From Labrys okinawensis (GTDB lineage Bacteria; Pseudomonadota; Alphaproteobacteria; Rhizobiales; Labraceae), in NCBI RefSeq assembly GCF_002982075.1, contig NZ_PUEJ01000015.1, positions 60,342 to 124,341 on the forward strand: 64,000 nucleotides of DNA, written 5' to 3'. How positions within the stretch are numbered: the first letter of the stretch is position 1; every line of letters begins with the position of its first letter. The notes beneath the pieces were generated by a model. It worked only from the letters and a program-made list of their open reading frames with translations, was not told the DNA's origin and did no database searches. A program made the position numbers and the translations under genes. This document shows, in pieces, positions 8,904-17,319 of the stretch.

Positions 8904-9108
8904 AAAGGGCCGGTCCGAAGACCTAATGCAGTTCACTTAAGCGTTTCGGGGTGCTCGACCTTTGTCATTGCCGGGCTTGACCCGGCAATCCAGCTCCCCG
9001 ACGGTTCGTCCGTGCGGCTTCTGGGTAGCCGGATCAAGCCCGGCTATGACAAATTCGGAGCGGTTCCTGCTTAAGTGAACCGTATTAGGTCCGAAGACCG
9101 GCCCTTTC
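8904..9108. repeat. Nested inverted-repeat element (MITE/BIME-like), about 205 bp
   Basis: The outer arms, 8904-8942 and 9069-9108, are imperfect inverted copies. Left begins AAAGGGCCGGTCCGAAGACC; the right arm read inverted begins AAAGGGCCGGTCTTCGGACC; both run into CACTTAAGC. Inside, GCCGGGCTTGACCCGGC (within 8961-8993) and its inverted partner GCCGGGCTTGATCCGGC (within 9021-9053) form a second pair. The whole block folds into one long two-storey hairpin. It fills the gap between the ABC ATPase and the CocE gene. No transposase is encoded. Confidence 0.85.
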
Positions 9109-9122
9109 AGCGAACCATCGGA

Positions 9123-10748
9123 TCACGCCACCTTGCGGCTGGCGAGAATATTGTCGAGCCAATGCGTATCCATCTCCGGTACGGAGCTGATCAGCTTCTC
9201 CGTGTAGGGATGGAAGGGCGGTGCGAAGATATCCGCCGTGGGCCCCTGGGCGATGATCTCGCCCTTGAACATCACCGCCGTGCGATGGGCGATGCGGCGC
9301 ACCGTGCCGAGATCGTGGGTGATGAAAATATAGGCGAGGCCGAGATCGTCCTGCAGCTTCTTGAGGAGCTTCAACACGTCCTCCGCCACCAGCGGGTCGA
9401 GAGCGGAAGTCGGCTCGTCGCAGATGATCACCTCCGGCTCGGCGGCCAATGCGCGCGCAATGCAGACGCGCTGCTTCTGGCCGCCTGAGAGCTGTCCGGG
9501 CCGGCGATCGGCGAACTCCTCGGGCAGGCCTACCTGGCGCAGCAATTCGAGCACGCGCTTGCGCACGTCTCCTGCCGAGCGGTTGAAATAGAAGCTCACC
9601 GGCCGCCCGATGATCTGGCCCAGGGTCTGGCGCGGATTGAGCGCGACGTCCGGCATCTGATGCACCATCTGCAGGCGCCGCAGGATGTCCTTGCTGCGCT
9701 GGGGCAGCGCCGGCGGCAGGGTCTTGCCGTTGAGCGAGACGTCACCTTCCCAGCGCGGCAGCAGGCCGACGACGATGCGCGCGATCGTGCTCTTGCCGGA
9801 GCCGGACTCGCCCACCACCGCCAGGGTCTCGCCCTTCGCAAGCTTGAACGAGGCATTCTTGACGATCGCAACCGGGCCGTAGCCGGCAGTGACGTTCGTC
9901 ATGGAGAGTACCGGCTCGGCCCCCTCTGGCGGGGCGGTGAGCTGGAGATGCTCGGCCTCGCGGCGCTCATTCACCAGGGCGCGGGCATAATCGGTCCGCG
10001 GAGCCTCCAGCACTTGCTTGGCCTCGCCGACCTCGACGGTCTTGCCGTGGCGCAACACCATGATGCGGTGGGCGATCTGCGCCACCACGGCGAGGTCATG
10101 GGTGATGTAGAGGCCGGCCGTCCCGAATTCCCGGATGAGGTCGCGCAGCAGAGCGAGCACCTCGATCTGGGTGGTGACGTCGAGCGCCGTGGTGGGCTCG
10201 TCCAGCACGATCACATCGGGCCGGCAGCTCATCGCCATCGCGGCCATGGCACGCTGAAGCTGGCCACCCGAGACCTGATGCGGGTAGCGGTCGCCGATCG
10301 TGTCGGGATTGGGCAGCTGCAGGATGCGGAAGAGCTTGCGGGCATAGGCTTCCGCTTCCGGCCGCGTCATCACGCCATGCACGACCGGCGCCTCGCAGAC
10401 CTGGTCCATCAGCGTCATGGCCGGGTTGAAGGAGGCGGCGGCGCTCTGAGCGATATAGGCGATGCTCTTGCCGCGGAAGTTGCGGCGCTGCGCGGCGGTG
10501 GAGGCGCGCAGTTCGGTGCCGTCGAGCTTGATCGAGCCGCCGGTGATGCGCATGCCGGCGCGGGCATAGGCCATCGACGCCAGGCCGATGGTGGATTTGC
10601 CGGCACCGGATTCGCCGATGAGGCCGAGGATCTCGCCCCGCCGCAGTGTCACGTCGACATTGTCGACGAGAACCCGGCCGGTGATGGTCTCGACCTTGAG
10701 CTTTTCGAGCTCGAGGATCAGGTCGGAAGAGGTTTTGTTATCTGCCAT
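9123..10748 (-). CDS. Peptide ABC transporter, fused DppD-DppF-type double ATPase
   Basis: The 541-residue protein carries two complete ABC ATPase domains. The first (about 8-260) has GESGAGKST, signature VSGGQLQRAM and VIVLDEPTTALD. The second (about 285-530) has GESGSGKST, LSGGQKQRVC and VIICDEPTSALD. It would energise uptake of peptides, or possibly another substrate of the nickel/peptide family, through the two permeases encoded immediately upstream. The DppD and DppF halves are fused, which is common in this family. ATG 10748 has a good ribosome site (AGGGGG) and sits 10 bp after the dppC-type stop, so the genes are in one operon. Confidence 0.94.
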   Translation of the reverse strand: MADNKTSSDLILELEKLKVETITGRVLVDNVDVTLRRGEILGLIGESGAGKSTIGLASMAYARAGMRITGGSIKLDGTELRASTAAQRRNFRGKSIAYIAQSAAASFNPAMTLMDQVCEAPVVHGVMTRPEAEAYARKLFRILQLPNPDTIGDRYPHQVSGGQLQRAMAAMAMSCRPDVIVLDEPTTALDVTTQIEVLALLRDLIREFGTAGLYITHDLAVVAQIAHRIMVLRHGKTVEVGEAKQVLEAPRTDYARALVNERREAEHLQLTAPPEGAEPVLSMTNVTAGYGPVAIVKNASFKLAKGETLAVVGESGSGKSTIARIVVGLLPRWEGDVSLNGKTLPPALPQRSKDILRRLQMVHQMPDVALNPRQTLGQIIGRPVSFYFNRSAGDVRKRVLELLRQVGLPEEFADRRPGQLSGGQKQRVCIARALAAEPEVIICDEPTSALDPLVAEDVLKLLKKLQDDLGLAYIFITHDLGTVRRIAHRTAVMFKGEIIAQGPTADIFAPPFHPYTEKLISSVPEMDTHWLDNILASRKVA

Positions 10749-10758
10749 CTCAGCCCCC

Positions 10759-11592
10759 TTACATTTCCGCCTGCGCGCCGGACGGGCGGGCATCGATCGA
10801 CAGGAACCAATCGACCACAAGATTGATGCCGATGGTGAGGAGAGCGATGGCGGCAGCAGGATAGAGCGCCGCCGCCCGCCCGAGCTTGAGGCTGGTGATG
10901 TTGTCGCGCACCATGCCGCCCCAGTCCGCATATGGCAGGGGCACGCCGAGGCCGATGAAGCTCAGCGCGGCGATGAACAGGAAGTTGAAGCAGAAGCGCA
11001 GGCCGAATTCCGACATCAGGGGAGCGGCGGCATTGGGCAGGATCTCGCGCCAGACCACCCACCAGATGCCCTCGCCGCGCAGCCTGGCCACCTCGACGAA
11101 ATCGAGCGAGGCGAGATTCATGCCGAGCGCGCGGGCGAGGCGATAGACGCGGCTGGAGTCGAGGAAGGCGATGGTCAGCACCAGCGACGTCAGGGTCTGG
11201 CCGAAGATCGACAGGATGATCAGCGCCCAGATCAGCAGCGGCACCGACATCACGATGTCGACGGTGCGCGAAAGCACGGCATCGATCCAGCGCCCGGTCA
11301 CAGCGGCCACCAGACCGAGCGTGATGCCGATGGCGAAGGACAGGATGGTGGTGACGAGGGCGATACCGATGGTGAGGCGGGCACCGTAGATCAGGCGGGT
11401 GAGCATGTCGCGGCCGATCTGGTCGGTTCCCAGCCAGCTCGTCGCTGAAATCGTCGCCCAGGTCTTGCCGACGGTCTGCGTCTCCGAATAGGGCGCAAGC
11501 CAGGGACCGGCGACCGCGATGACCACGTTGAGCGCAATGATGAACAGGCCGATGACGGCGGTGAGCGGCGCCTTGTGTCCGAAAATGACCAT
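10759..11592 (-). CDS. Peptide ABC transporter permease, DppC type
   Basis: The 277-residue inner-membrane permease has a single N-terminal helix, a periplasmic loop (the family OppC_N segment, with SWLGTDQIGRDMLTRLIYGAR) and about five further helices. The EAA loop lies around residues 180-200 (VEVARLRGEGIWWVVWREI). It pairs with the DppB-type permease encoded 9 bp upstream. The order SBP-DppB-DppC-ATPase on one strand is the standard operon for this importer family. Confidence 0.93.
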   Translation of the reverse strand: MVIFGHKAPLTAVIGLFIIALNVVIAVAGPWLAPYSETQTVGKTWATISATSWLGTDQIGRDMLTRLIYGARLTIGIALVTTILSFAIGITLGLVAAVTGRWIDAVLSRTVDIVMSVPLLIWALIILSIFGQTLTSLVLTIAFLDSSRVYRLARALGMNLASLDFVEVARLRGEGIWWVVWREILPNAAAPLMSEFGLRFCFNFLFIAALSFIGLGVPLPYADWGGMVRDNITSLKLGRAAALYPAAAIALLTIGINLVVDWFLSIDARPSGAQAEM

Positions 11593-11601
11593 GCTGCTCT
11601 C

Positions 11602-12552
11602 CTACCGGGGATGCCGCAGACGCGGATTGAGGATGATCGCCAGCACGTCGGCAATCGTATTGAGGATGATGAACACGGCCGCAAACAGGATGCCGCACGC
11701 CAGAATCGCCGGCACGTCACGCTTGGTCACTGCGTCGATCATGTATTGGCCGACGCCGGGATAGGTGAACACTTTCTCGATCACGACCACGCCGACCACG
11801 AGATAGGCGATGTTCAGCGCCACCACCGAAATGATCGGCGACGCCGCGTTCGGCAGCGCGTGCTTGGTGACGACGCGGGCACGCGTCAGGCCCTTGAGGA
11901 AGCCCATTTCGACATAGGGCGTCGACATGATCGACAGCACCGAATTGCGTGTCATGCGCATCATATGGGCGGTGACCAGGCAGGTCAGCGCCACCGCCGG
12001 CAGGAAGGTCACGTAAAGGCGGGTGAAGAAGCCCATGTCGGGATGGACGGCCGCCAGCGGCGGAAACCAGCGCCAATAACCGGCAAAGAGCAGGATCAGC
12101 ACGCCGCCGATGAAGAACTCCGGCAGCGAGATGGCGATCAGCGCCAGCACATTGGCGGCCCTGTCAGCCAGACGCCCTTCGGTGATGGCGCAGGTGATGC
12201 CGGTGATCACCGCGAGCGGTACGGCGATCACGGCGGCATAGCAGGCCAGGAACAGCGTGTTGGTGAAGCGCGGCCACAGATCGTTCACGATGACGTTCTG
12301 GTTGGTATAGGACCGGCCGAAATCGAAATGGGTGATGATGTTCCACAGCCAGCTCAGATAACGCTGCCAGGCCGGCACATCGAGGCCGATGCTGCGTTCG
12401 AAAGCGGCCTTGGTTTCCGCCGTTGCAGCCTGGCCGAGCACGGCATCCGCCGCATTTCCCTGCAGGTTGAGGGTTAGAATAAACAGAATGAGGGAGATTG
12501 CGAAGAGCGTCGCCACCCCCTGGACGATGCGCCAACCAATAAGACGTCCCAC
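11602..12552 (-). CDS. Peptide ABC transporter permease, DppB type
   Basis: The 316-residue permease begins with a membrane helix (RIVQGVATLFAISLILFILT) and shows the family GRSYTNQNV segment and an EAA loop (YVEMGFLKGLTRARVVTKHALPN, read in pieces). About six transmembrane helices are expected. It forms the heterodimeric channel with the DppC-type protein. The binding-protein gene lies 127 bp upstream; that spacer shows no separate promoter that I can support. Confidence 0.93.
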   Translation of the reverse strand: MGRLIGWRIVQGVATLFAISLILFILTLNLQGNAADAVLGQAATAETKAAFERSIGLDVPAWQRYLSWLWNIITHFDFGRSYTNQNVIVNDLWPRFTNTLFLACYAAVIAVPLAVITGITCAITEGRLADRAANVLALIAISLPEFFIGGVLILLFAGYWRWFPPLAAVHPDMGFFTRLYVTFLPAVALTCLVTAHMMRMTRNSVLSIMSTPYVEMGFLKGLTRARVVTKHALPNAASPIISVVALNIAYLVVGVVVIEKVFTYPGVGQYMIDAVTKRDVPAILACGILFAAVFIILNTIADVLAIILNPRLRHPR

Positions 12553-12679
12553 AATGTGCCCTTTCGACCTGTTGCCGACGGAGGCCGGGCACGCTGCAGT
12601 TCCCCCCGCGCGCGCCCTTCATTCCGCAGTTTGAAAGGTAGGGGGCGAGACGCCTCACGCGTGTCGCCCCCAAGAGTTC

Positions 12680-14254
12680 TCAGGCGAACCAGCCCTTTTC
12701 AGCGACACGCTGGTCGCACATGTCGTAGCGCGGGTGCGGAGCCGTTCCCATGATCTTCTTGGAGTAGGCATCGAGATAGTCGCCGACCGCGTAGCAGACC
12801 ATGCCGCCATCGTCGTGGATCATCTTCTGGCATTCGGCATAGATCTGTGCGCGCTTGGCTTCGTCGGTTTCGACGCGGGCGGAGATCAGGAGCTTGTCGA
12901 ATTCCGGCCGCTTCCAATGGGTGTCGTTCCAATTGGCGGTGGACAGGAAGGTCTGGGAGAGCTGCAGATCGATATTGGGACGGCCGCCCCAATAGACAGC
13001 GCAGAACGGCTCCTTCAGCCAGATGTTCGACCAGTAGCCATCGCCCGAAACGCGCGTGACCGTGAGGTCGATGCCCGCCTGCTTCATGGCTTCCTGGTAG
13101 AGCAGGCCCGCATCGGTCGCGCCATTATAGGCACCTTCCGAAACCTTGAGCTCCAGCTTGGGGCTGCCGGCCTTCTTGTAGTGGAAAGCCGCCTTCTCCG
13201 GATCGTAGGGCGTCTGCGGCACATCCTTGGCATAGTATTTGTGCGACGGGCTGATGGTGGTGTCGTTGCCGACGGTGGCATAGCCCTGATAGACGGTGTC
13301 GACGATCTTCTTGCGGTCCATGCCATATTTCAGCGCCCAGCGCAGGTCGGCATTGGTATAGGGATCGGTGTCACACAGCGCCACGAAGGCGAAGCGGTTG
13401 CCGGTGCCCTTGCTCTGCACCACGCTGACGTCGGGCGAGGAGGTCACGATGTCCATGGTCTTGGCGTCGAGACGGTTGATGGCATCGACCTGGCCCGAAA
13501 TCAGGGCCTGCAGGCGCGACGCTTGATCCTGGATGTATTGCAGTTCGATCCCGTCGAAATTGCCGCGGCCGGGCTTCCAGTAATTGCCGGTGTTCTTGGT
13601 GACCACGCGCACGCCGGGCTCGAACACTTCGAGCTTGTAGGCGCCGGTGCCGACCAGCTTGGAGAAGTCGCTGTAGCCGTTGGGCACGCACAGGACGTGA
13701 TAGTCGGAAAGGTTGTAGGGCAGGTCGAGATTGCCCTCGGACAAGGTGATCTGGATCTGGTTGGCACTAAGCTTCTTGACGTCGGTGATCGAGCTCAGCA
13801 GATCCTTGGCGGCCGATTTGGTATCGCCGCGATGCAGGTTGATCGAATAGATCGCATCATCGGCGTCGAGCGTCTTGCCATTATGGAAGGTGACGTCCTT
13901 ACGGATGTTGAAAATCCATTCCTTGGCGCCGGGCTTGTATTCCCAGCTTTCGAACAACTCGCCCTTGGGCAGGCCGTCATCGCCGATTTCGACGAAGCCG
14001 TTGCAGATCTGGTAACCGTAGGAGATCGGCACGGAATCGGCATAGGTGCGCGGATCGAGACTGTCGGAGGCCGAACCGCCCTCCATGCCCAGCTTCAAGG
14101 TGCCGCCTTTCTTGGGGGTGTCGGCCGCCAGGGCCGACCCGCCGAGCGCTCCCAACCCGCCGAGGCTCAGGCCGAGCGCCGCGGCGCTCTTCATCAATTC
14201 GCGGCGGTCGAGAATGAGACCCGACCCTTGCTGCGTGAAGTTCTTACCCGTCAT
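12680..14254 (-). CDS. Periplasmic substrate-binding protein of the peptide ABC transporter (SBP_bac_5)
   Basis: The 524-residue extracytoplasmic binding protein has an unusually clear twin-arginine leader: DRRELMK around residues 16-22, a hydrophobic stretch and an ALA cleavage site near residue 43. The mature part follows the SBP family 5 pattern (GGTLKLGMEGG, then the ESWEYKPG region). It delivers the ligand to the downstream permeases. Tat export implies folding before export. ATG 14254 is chosen because the leader starts there; upstream in-frame ATGs give a longer, non-signal-like N-terminus. The ligand could be peptides, nickel or glycosides; the nearby CocE hydrolase makes peptides the best guess. 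Confidence 0.92.
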   Translation of the reverse strand: MTGKNFTQQGSGLILDRRELMKSAAALGLSLGGLGALGGSALAADTPKKGGTLKLGMEGGSASDSLDPRTYADSVPISYGYQICNGFVEIGDDGLPKGELFESWEYKPGAKEWIFNIRKDVTFHNGKTLDADDAIYSINLHRGDTKSAAKDLLSSITDVKKLSANQIQITLSEGNLDLPYNLSDYHVLCVPNGYSDFSKLVGTGAYKLEVFEPGVRVVTKNTGNYWKPGRGNFDGIELQYIQDQASRLQALISGQVDAINRLDAKTMDIVTSSPDVSVVQSKGTGNRFAFVALCDTDPYTNADLRWALKYGMDRKKIVDTVYQGYATVGNDTTISPSHKYYAKDVPQTPYDPEKAAFHYKKAGSPKLELKVSEGAYNGATDAGLLYQEAMKQAGIDLTVTRVSGDGYWSNIWLKEPFCAVYWGGRPNIDLQLSQTFLSTANWNDTHWKRPEFDKLLISARVETDEAKRAQIYAECQKMIHDDGGMVCYAVGDYLDAYSKKIMGTAPHPRYDMCDQRVAEKGWFA

Positions 14255-14489
14255 GTCAATGTTCCCTGCGGCTCGCCTGATGGAATTTGCGCTCGTTGCC
14301 CGAGCGTTCGACCTGCCCACTATCGTGTCCTGCAAGCCGCTGTGCAAGAGACCTACAAACGACATCAAATGACAGCAGGGCGACGTTCCTTCATTTTCGT
14401 GAAGCTTGAATCAGATGGGATTTGGAGATTTGAGCGTGAGGTAAAGCCGGAATTTCACCGGAGACGATCGATTTTCTGCCATTCCGGGC

Positions 14490-14521
14490 AAAAAACGAAA
14501 TCCCCGGCCATAGGCCGGGGA
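14490..14521 (-). terminator. Rho-independent terminator of glnK-amtB
   Basis: TCCCCGGCC and GGCCGGGGA form a 9-bp GC-rich stem at 14501-14521. On the minus strand it is followed by TTTCGTTTTTT. It lies 25 bp after the amtB stop. The rest of the 292-bp gap up to the binding-protein gene (14255-14489) presumably holds the ABC operon promoter, but I see no strong match. Confidence 0.87.
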
Positions 14522-14546
14522 TCGCATCCGTGTCGTACAGTCAGGC

Positions 14547-15860
14547 TCAGCTGTGATAGGCGCGTTCACCATGTTCGACGATATCGAGGCCTTCGGCCTC
14601 CGTCTGGCGGTCGACACGCAGGCCGACGACGAGGTCGACCAGCTTGAACAGGATCGCCGAACCGATGCCCGTCATCGCCACAGTGAAGGCAACCGCCTCG
14701 ACCTGCACCCAGAGCTGGCTGCCCATCGTCACGCCTTCGGCATAGCCGACGCCGCCCAGCGAAGGCGAAGCCAGCACGCCGGTGCCGAGAGCGCCGAGGA
14801 TGCCACCGATGCCATGCACGCCGAACACGTCGAGGCTGTCGTCATAGCCGAAGGCATTCTTCACGGTCGTCACGAAGAAGAAGCAGACGATGCCGGCGAC
14901 GAAGCCGAGCGCGATGGCGCCGGCCGGGCCGACGAAGCCGGCTGCGGGCGTCACGGCCACCAGGCCGGCGACCGCGCCGGAGACGGCGCCCAGCATCGAG
15001 GGCTTGCCATGGGTGAGCCATTCGATCAGCGACCAGCCCAGGATCGCGCCGGCCGTGGCGACGAAGGTGGTCATCATGGCAAGGCCCGCGCTGGCGCCCG
15101 CCGAGAGCGCCGAACCGGCGTTGAAGCCGAACCAGCCGACCCACAGCAGGCCGGCGCCGACCCAGGAGAGGGTGAGCGAATGGGGCGGCATCTGCTCCTT
15201 GCCGAAGCCGGTGCGCTTGCCGATCATCAGGCAGCCCACCAGGCCGGCAACGCCGGCATTGATGTGCACGACGGTACCGCCGGCGAAATCGAAGGCGCCC
15301 AGCTTGAACAGCCAGCCCGTGGACTGCCACACCGAATGGGCGACCGGGATGTAGATGAAGGTGACCCAGAGCAGGCAGAACAGCACCACGGCGGAGAACT
15401 TCATGCGCTCGGCGAAGGCGCCGACGATGAGGGCGGGCGTGATCGCCGCGAAGGTCATCTGGAAGCAGACGAACACATATTCAGGAATGGTGCCGCTCAG
15501 CGTGTCCTTGGTGATGCCGGCGAGGAAGGCCTTGGAGAAGCCGCCGAAGAGCGGACCGCCATCGCTGAAAGCGAGGGTATAGCCATAGAACACCCAGATC
15601 ACCATCACCACCGAGGCGACGATCAGCACCTGCATGAGGATGGACAGCATGTTCTTGGCACGCACCAGGCCGCCATAGAACAGGCCCAGGCCCGGCGCGA
15701 TCATCATCAGCACCAGCGCGCAGGATACCAGCATCCAGGCCGTGTCGCCGGAATTCAGCGTCGGCGGCGGCGCTGCGGTCTGGGCGAGAGCGGGGCCCGC
15801 AAGCAGCCCGGCGCCCATGAGGGCCATGAAGGCGGATTTGAGGAAACGAAGGGAAGTCAT
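14547..15860 (-). CDS. amtB: Ammonium transporter AmtB
   Basis: The 437-residue membrane channel has a cleavable signal peptide (about residues 1-26, ending GPALAQ) and eleven expected transmembrane helices. Amt motifs include GLGLFYGGLVRAKNMLS and FDFAGGTVVHINAG, and the conserved pore histidine occurs in DVFGVHGIGGILGA. It conducts ammonium into the cell and is closed by GlnK, whose gene is 50 bp upstream in the same operon. ATG 15860 gives the signal peptide directly; the upstream in-frame extension is unlikely. Confidence 0.96.
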   Translation of the reverse strand: MTSLRFLKSAFMALMGAGLLAGPALAQTAAPPPTLNSGDTAWMLVSCALVLMMIAPGLGLFYGGLVRAKNMLSILMQVLIVASVVMVIWVFYGYTLAFSDGGPLFGGFSKAFLAGITKDTLSGTIPEYVFVCFQMTFAAITPALIVGAFAERMKFSAVVLFCLLWVTFIYIPVAHSVWQSTGWLFKLGAFDFAGGTVVHINAGVAGLVGCLMIGKRTGFGKEQMPPHSLTLSWVGAGLLWVGWFGFNAGSALSAGASAGLAMMTTFVATAGAILGWSLIEWLTHGKPSMLGAVSGAVAGLVAVTPAAGFVGPAGAIALGFVAGIVCFFFVTTVKNAFGYDDSLDVFGVHGIGGILGALGTGVLASPSLGGVGYAEGVTMGSQLWVQVEAVAFTVAMTGIGSAILFKLVDLVVGLRVDRQTEAEGLDIVEHGERAYHS

Positions 15861-15910
15861 CTGGAAAGGATCCTGTCTCATGGGAGTCGAGGGCATCGGC
15901 GGCGGGGGAC

Positions 15911-16249
15911 CTAGAGCGCGTCGCCGTCGCGCTCGCCGGTGCGGATGCGCACCGCCGTTTCGATCGGCATCACGAAAATCTTGCCGTCGCCGATCTGGCC
16001 GGTCTTGGCGGCTGCGGTGATCGCGTCGATCACCTTGGTGACGAGTTCGCTCGGCACCGCGACCTCGATCTTCAGCTTGGGCAGGAAGCTCACCGCATAT
16101 TCGGCGCCGCGATAGATCTCGGTATGCCCCTTCTGGCGGCCATACCCCTTCACCTCGGTCACGGTCAGACCGTGCACGCCCAGACCCGTGAGCGCATCGC
16201 GCACCTCCTCGAGCTTGAACGGCTTGATGATGGCCATCACTATTTTCAT
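15911..16249 (-). CDS. glnK: PII signal protein GlnK
   Basis: The 112-residue PII protein starts MKIVMAIIKPFKLEEVRDAL. It has the T-loop with the uridylylation site Tyr51 in EIYRGAEYAVSFLPK and the C-terminal PII signature around residues 83-96 (TGQIGDGKIFVMPI). It senses ATP/ADP and 2-oxoglutarate, is modified by GlnD, and blocks AmtB. First gene of a glnK-amtB operon; a sigma-54-type sequence lies about 200 bp upstream. Confidence 0.96.
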   Translation of the reverse strand: MKIVMAIIKPFKLEEVRDALTGLGVHGLTVTEVKGYGRQKGHTEIYRGAEYAVSFLPKLKIEVAVPSELVTKVIDAITAAAKTGQIGDGKIFVMPIETAVRIRTGERDGDAL

Positions 16250-16269
16250 GTTGTCCTATCCCCTATGGC

Positions 16270-16366
16270 GCCTTGCGGTCTGGCGATGGCGCCAGGAGCC
16301 GCGAAGACGCGTCAAAACAAAGAGTTGGAGCACTGAGCGTCTCGTTCGACACGCGCCTTGCTCCAG
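16270..16366 (-). repeat. Degenerate copy of the ~100-bp dispersed repeat
   Basis: The core GACGCGTCAAAACAAAGAG (from about 16303), followed by TTGGAG and then GACACGCGCCTTGCTCCAG, matches the dispersed element seen at 37949, 38746, 42091 and 44504. This copy is partly decayed. It lies in the glnK leader region between the start codon and the candidate sigma-54 promoter. Confidence 0.6.
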
Positions 16367-16448
16367 GGAACCGCGGCTCGGGTTCCGGATCGAGCTTCGC
16401 CGCAAGATGAGCAATCGGACGAAAGTCGCGTTGCGGTCGAACACGCTC

Positions 16449-16465
16449 TTTCAAGCCGCGTGCCA
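16449..16465 (-). promoter_or_regulatory. Candidate sigma-54 promoter for glnK-amtB
   Basis: On the minus strand the bases read TGGCAC, five bases, then TTGAA. This matches the -24 element exactly and the -12 element except that the usual C of TTGCA is an A. Sigma-54/NtrC control of glnK-amtB is established in related bacteria. The leader would be about 200 nt and would contain a repeat copy. Confidence 0.45.
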
Positions 16466-16524
16466 ACTGCGAAACGACATGCTAAGATCATGAAAAATCA
16501 TGACAAAAATTACCTCTGCTCAAT

Positions 16525-17298
16525 GTGAGGGCCACTCGCTTGCCATGGTCTGCGCAAATTTTAGGCACAATGGCCGCCGTTGCGATATTTTCGAGCAATC
16601 TGCACGCGGCATTGGCTGATCCCTGCGCCGTCCCGGCGGAAGCCGGCGAGAATGTGACGATTGCCGGCAAGAGCGGTGACGGTCATATTCTGCTCGCGGA
16701 CGGTCGCAGGATCCGGCTTGCGGGCGTGGATCTTGCCTCGCTGCGGCTGCCCGATCTTGCCGGCACCGTCGCGACTCTGGTGGGTTCGGCGACGCCAGAC
16801 AGGCATGGCGCGTTGCGCGGAGCTCTCTATCTCGAGGGCCGCGACCTCGTGGCCGATCTCACCGCCCGCGGACTGGCGCGCATTCGACCTTCCGCTGGGG
16901 AAGAGGCGTGTTACACAGAATTAATGACTGCAGAAGACAATGCCCGTCGGGCTCGGCTTGGCCTCTGGGCCGAACCGGGCTATGCAGTCGCCGATGCGGC
17001 GACTCCCGAGGCCGTTGCCCGCCACGCCGACGGCTTCGTCATCGTGGCGGGACGCGTGCTGCATGTTGGAGTGACGAAGACGACCGTGTGGATCGATTTC
17101 GGCAAAATCTGGCGCGAAGACGTGACTTTGGCGATACCCGCCAAACAATGGCCACGTTTCGAGGCAACCGGTCTCACCGCCACTGCCCTCGAGGGCAGCT
17201 ATGTCAGGGCCCGCGGCGTCGTGACGATGCGCGACGGGCCTCGCATCGAAATTACCGAGCCGGCGGCGATCGAACAGGTCGCGCCGGTGTCGCCGTAG
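16525..17298 (+). CDS. Exported thermonuclease-like (SNase-fold) protein
   Basis: The 257-residue protein has an N-terminal signal segment (about 1-32, ending HAALA) and an SNase/OB-fold-like region (ADGRRIRLAGVDLASLRL, then LVADLTARGLARIRPS, and ARRARLGLW near 145). The last stretch is typical of the end of an SNase domain. The usual catalytic arginine/glutamate set is not obvious, so nuclease activity is doubtful. The start is a GTG at 16525; an ATG 15 codons later would shorten the signal. It is 21 bp upstream of the M48 protease gene, so the two may be co-transcribed. Confidence 0.7.
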   Translation: MRATRLPWSAQILGTMAAVAIFSSNLHAALADPCAVPAEAGENVTIAGKSGDGHILLADGRRIRLAGVDLASLRLPDLAGTVATLVGSATPDRHGALRGALYLEGRDLVADLTARGLARIRPSAGEEACYTELMTAEDNARRARLGLWAEPGYAVADAATPEAVARHADGFVIVAGRVLHVGVTKTTVWIDFGKIWREDVTLAIPAKQWPRFEATGLTATALEGSYVRARGVVTMRDGPRIEITEPAAIEQVAPVSP

Positions 17299-17319
17299 GA
17301 GGAGTGGAAGCTGGACGAG

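Noticed and set aside
8904..9108. Insertion sequence with terminal repeats
   Set aside because: The element is only about 205 bp and encodes no transposase; it is better described as a nested repeat.
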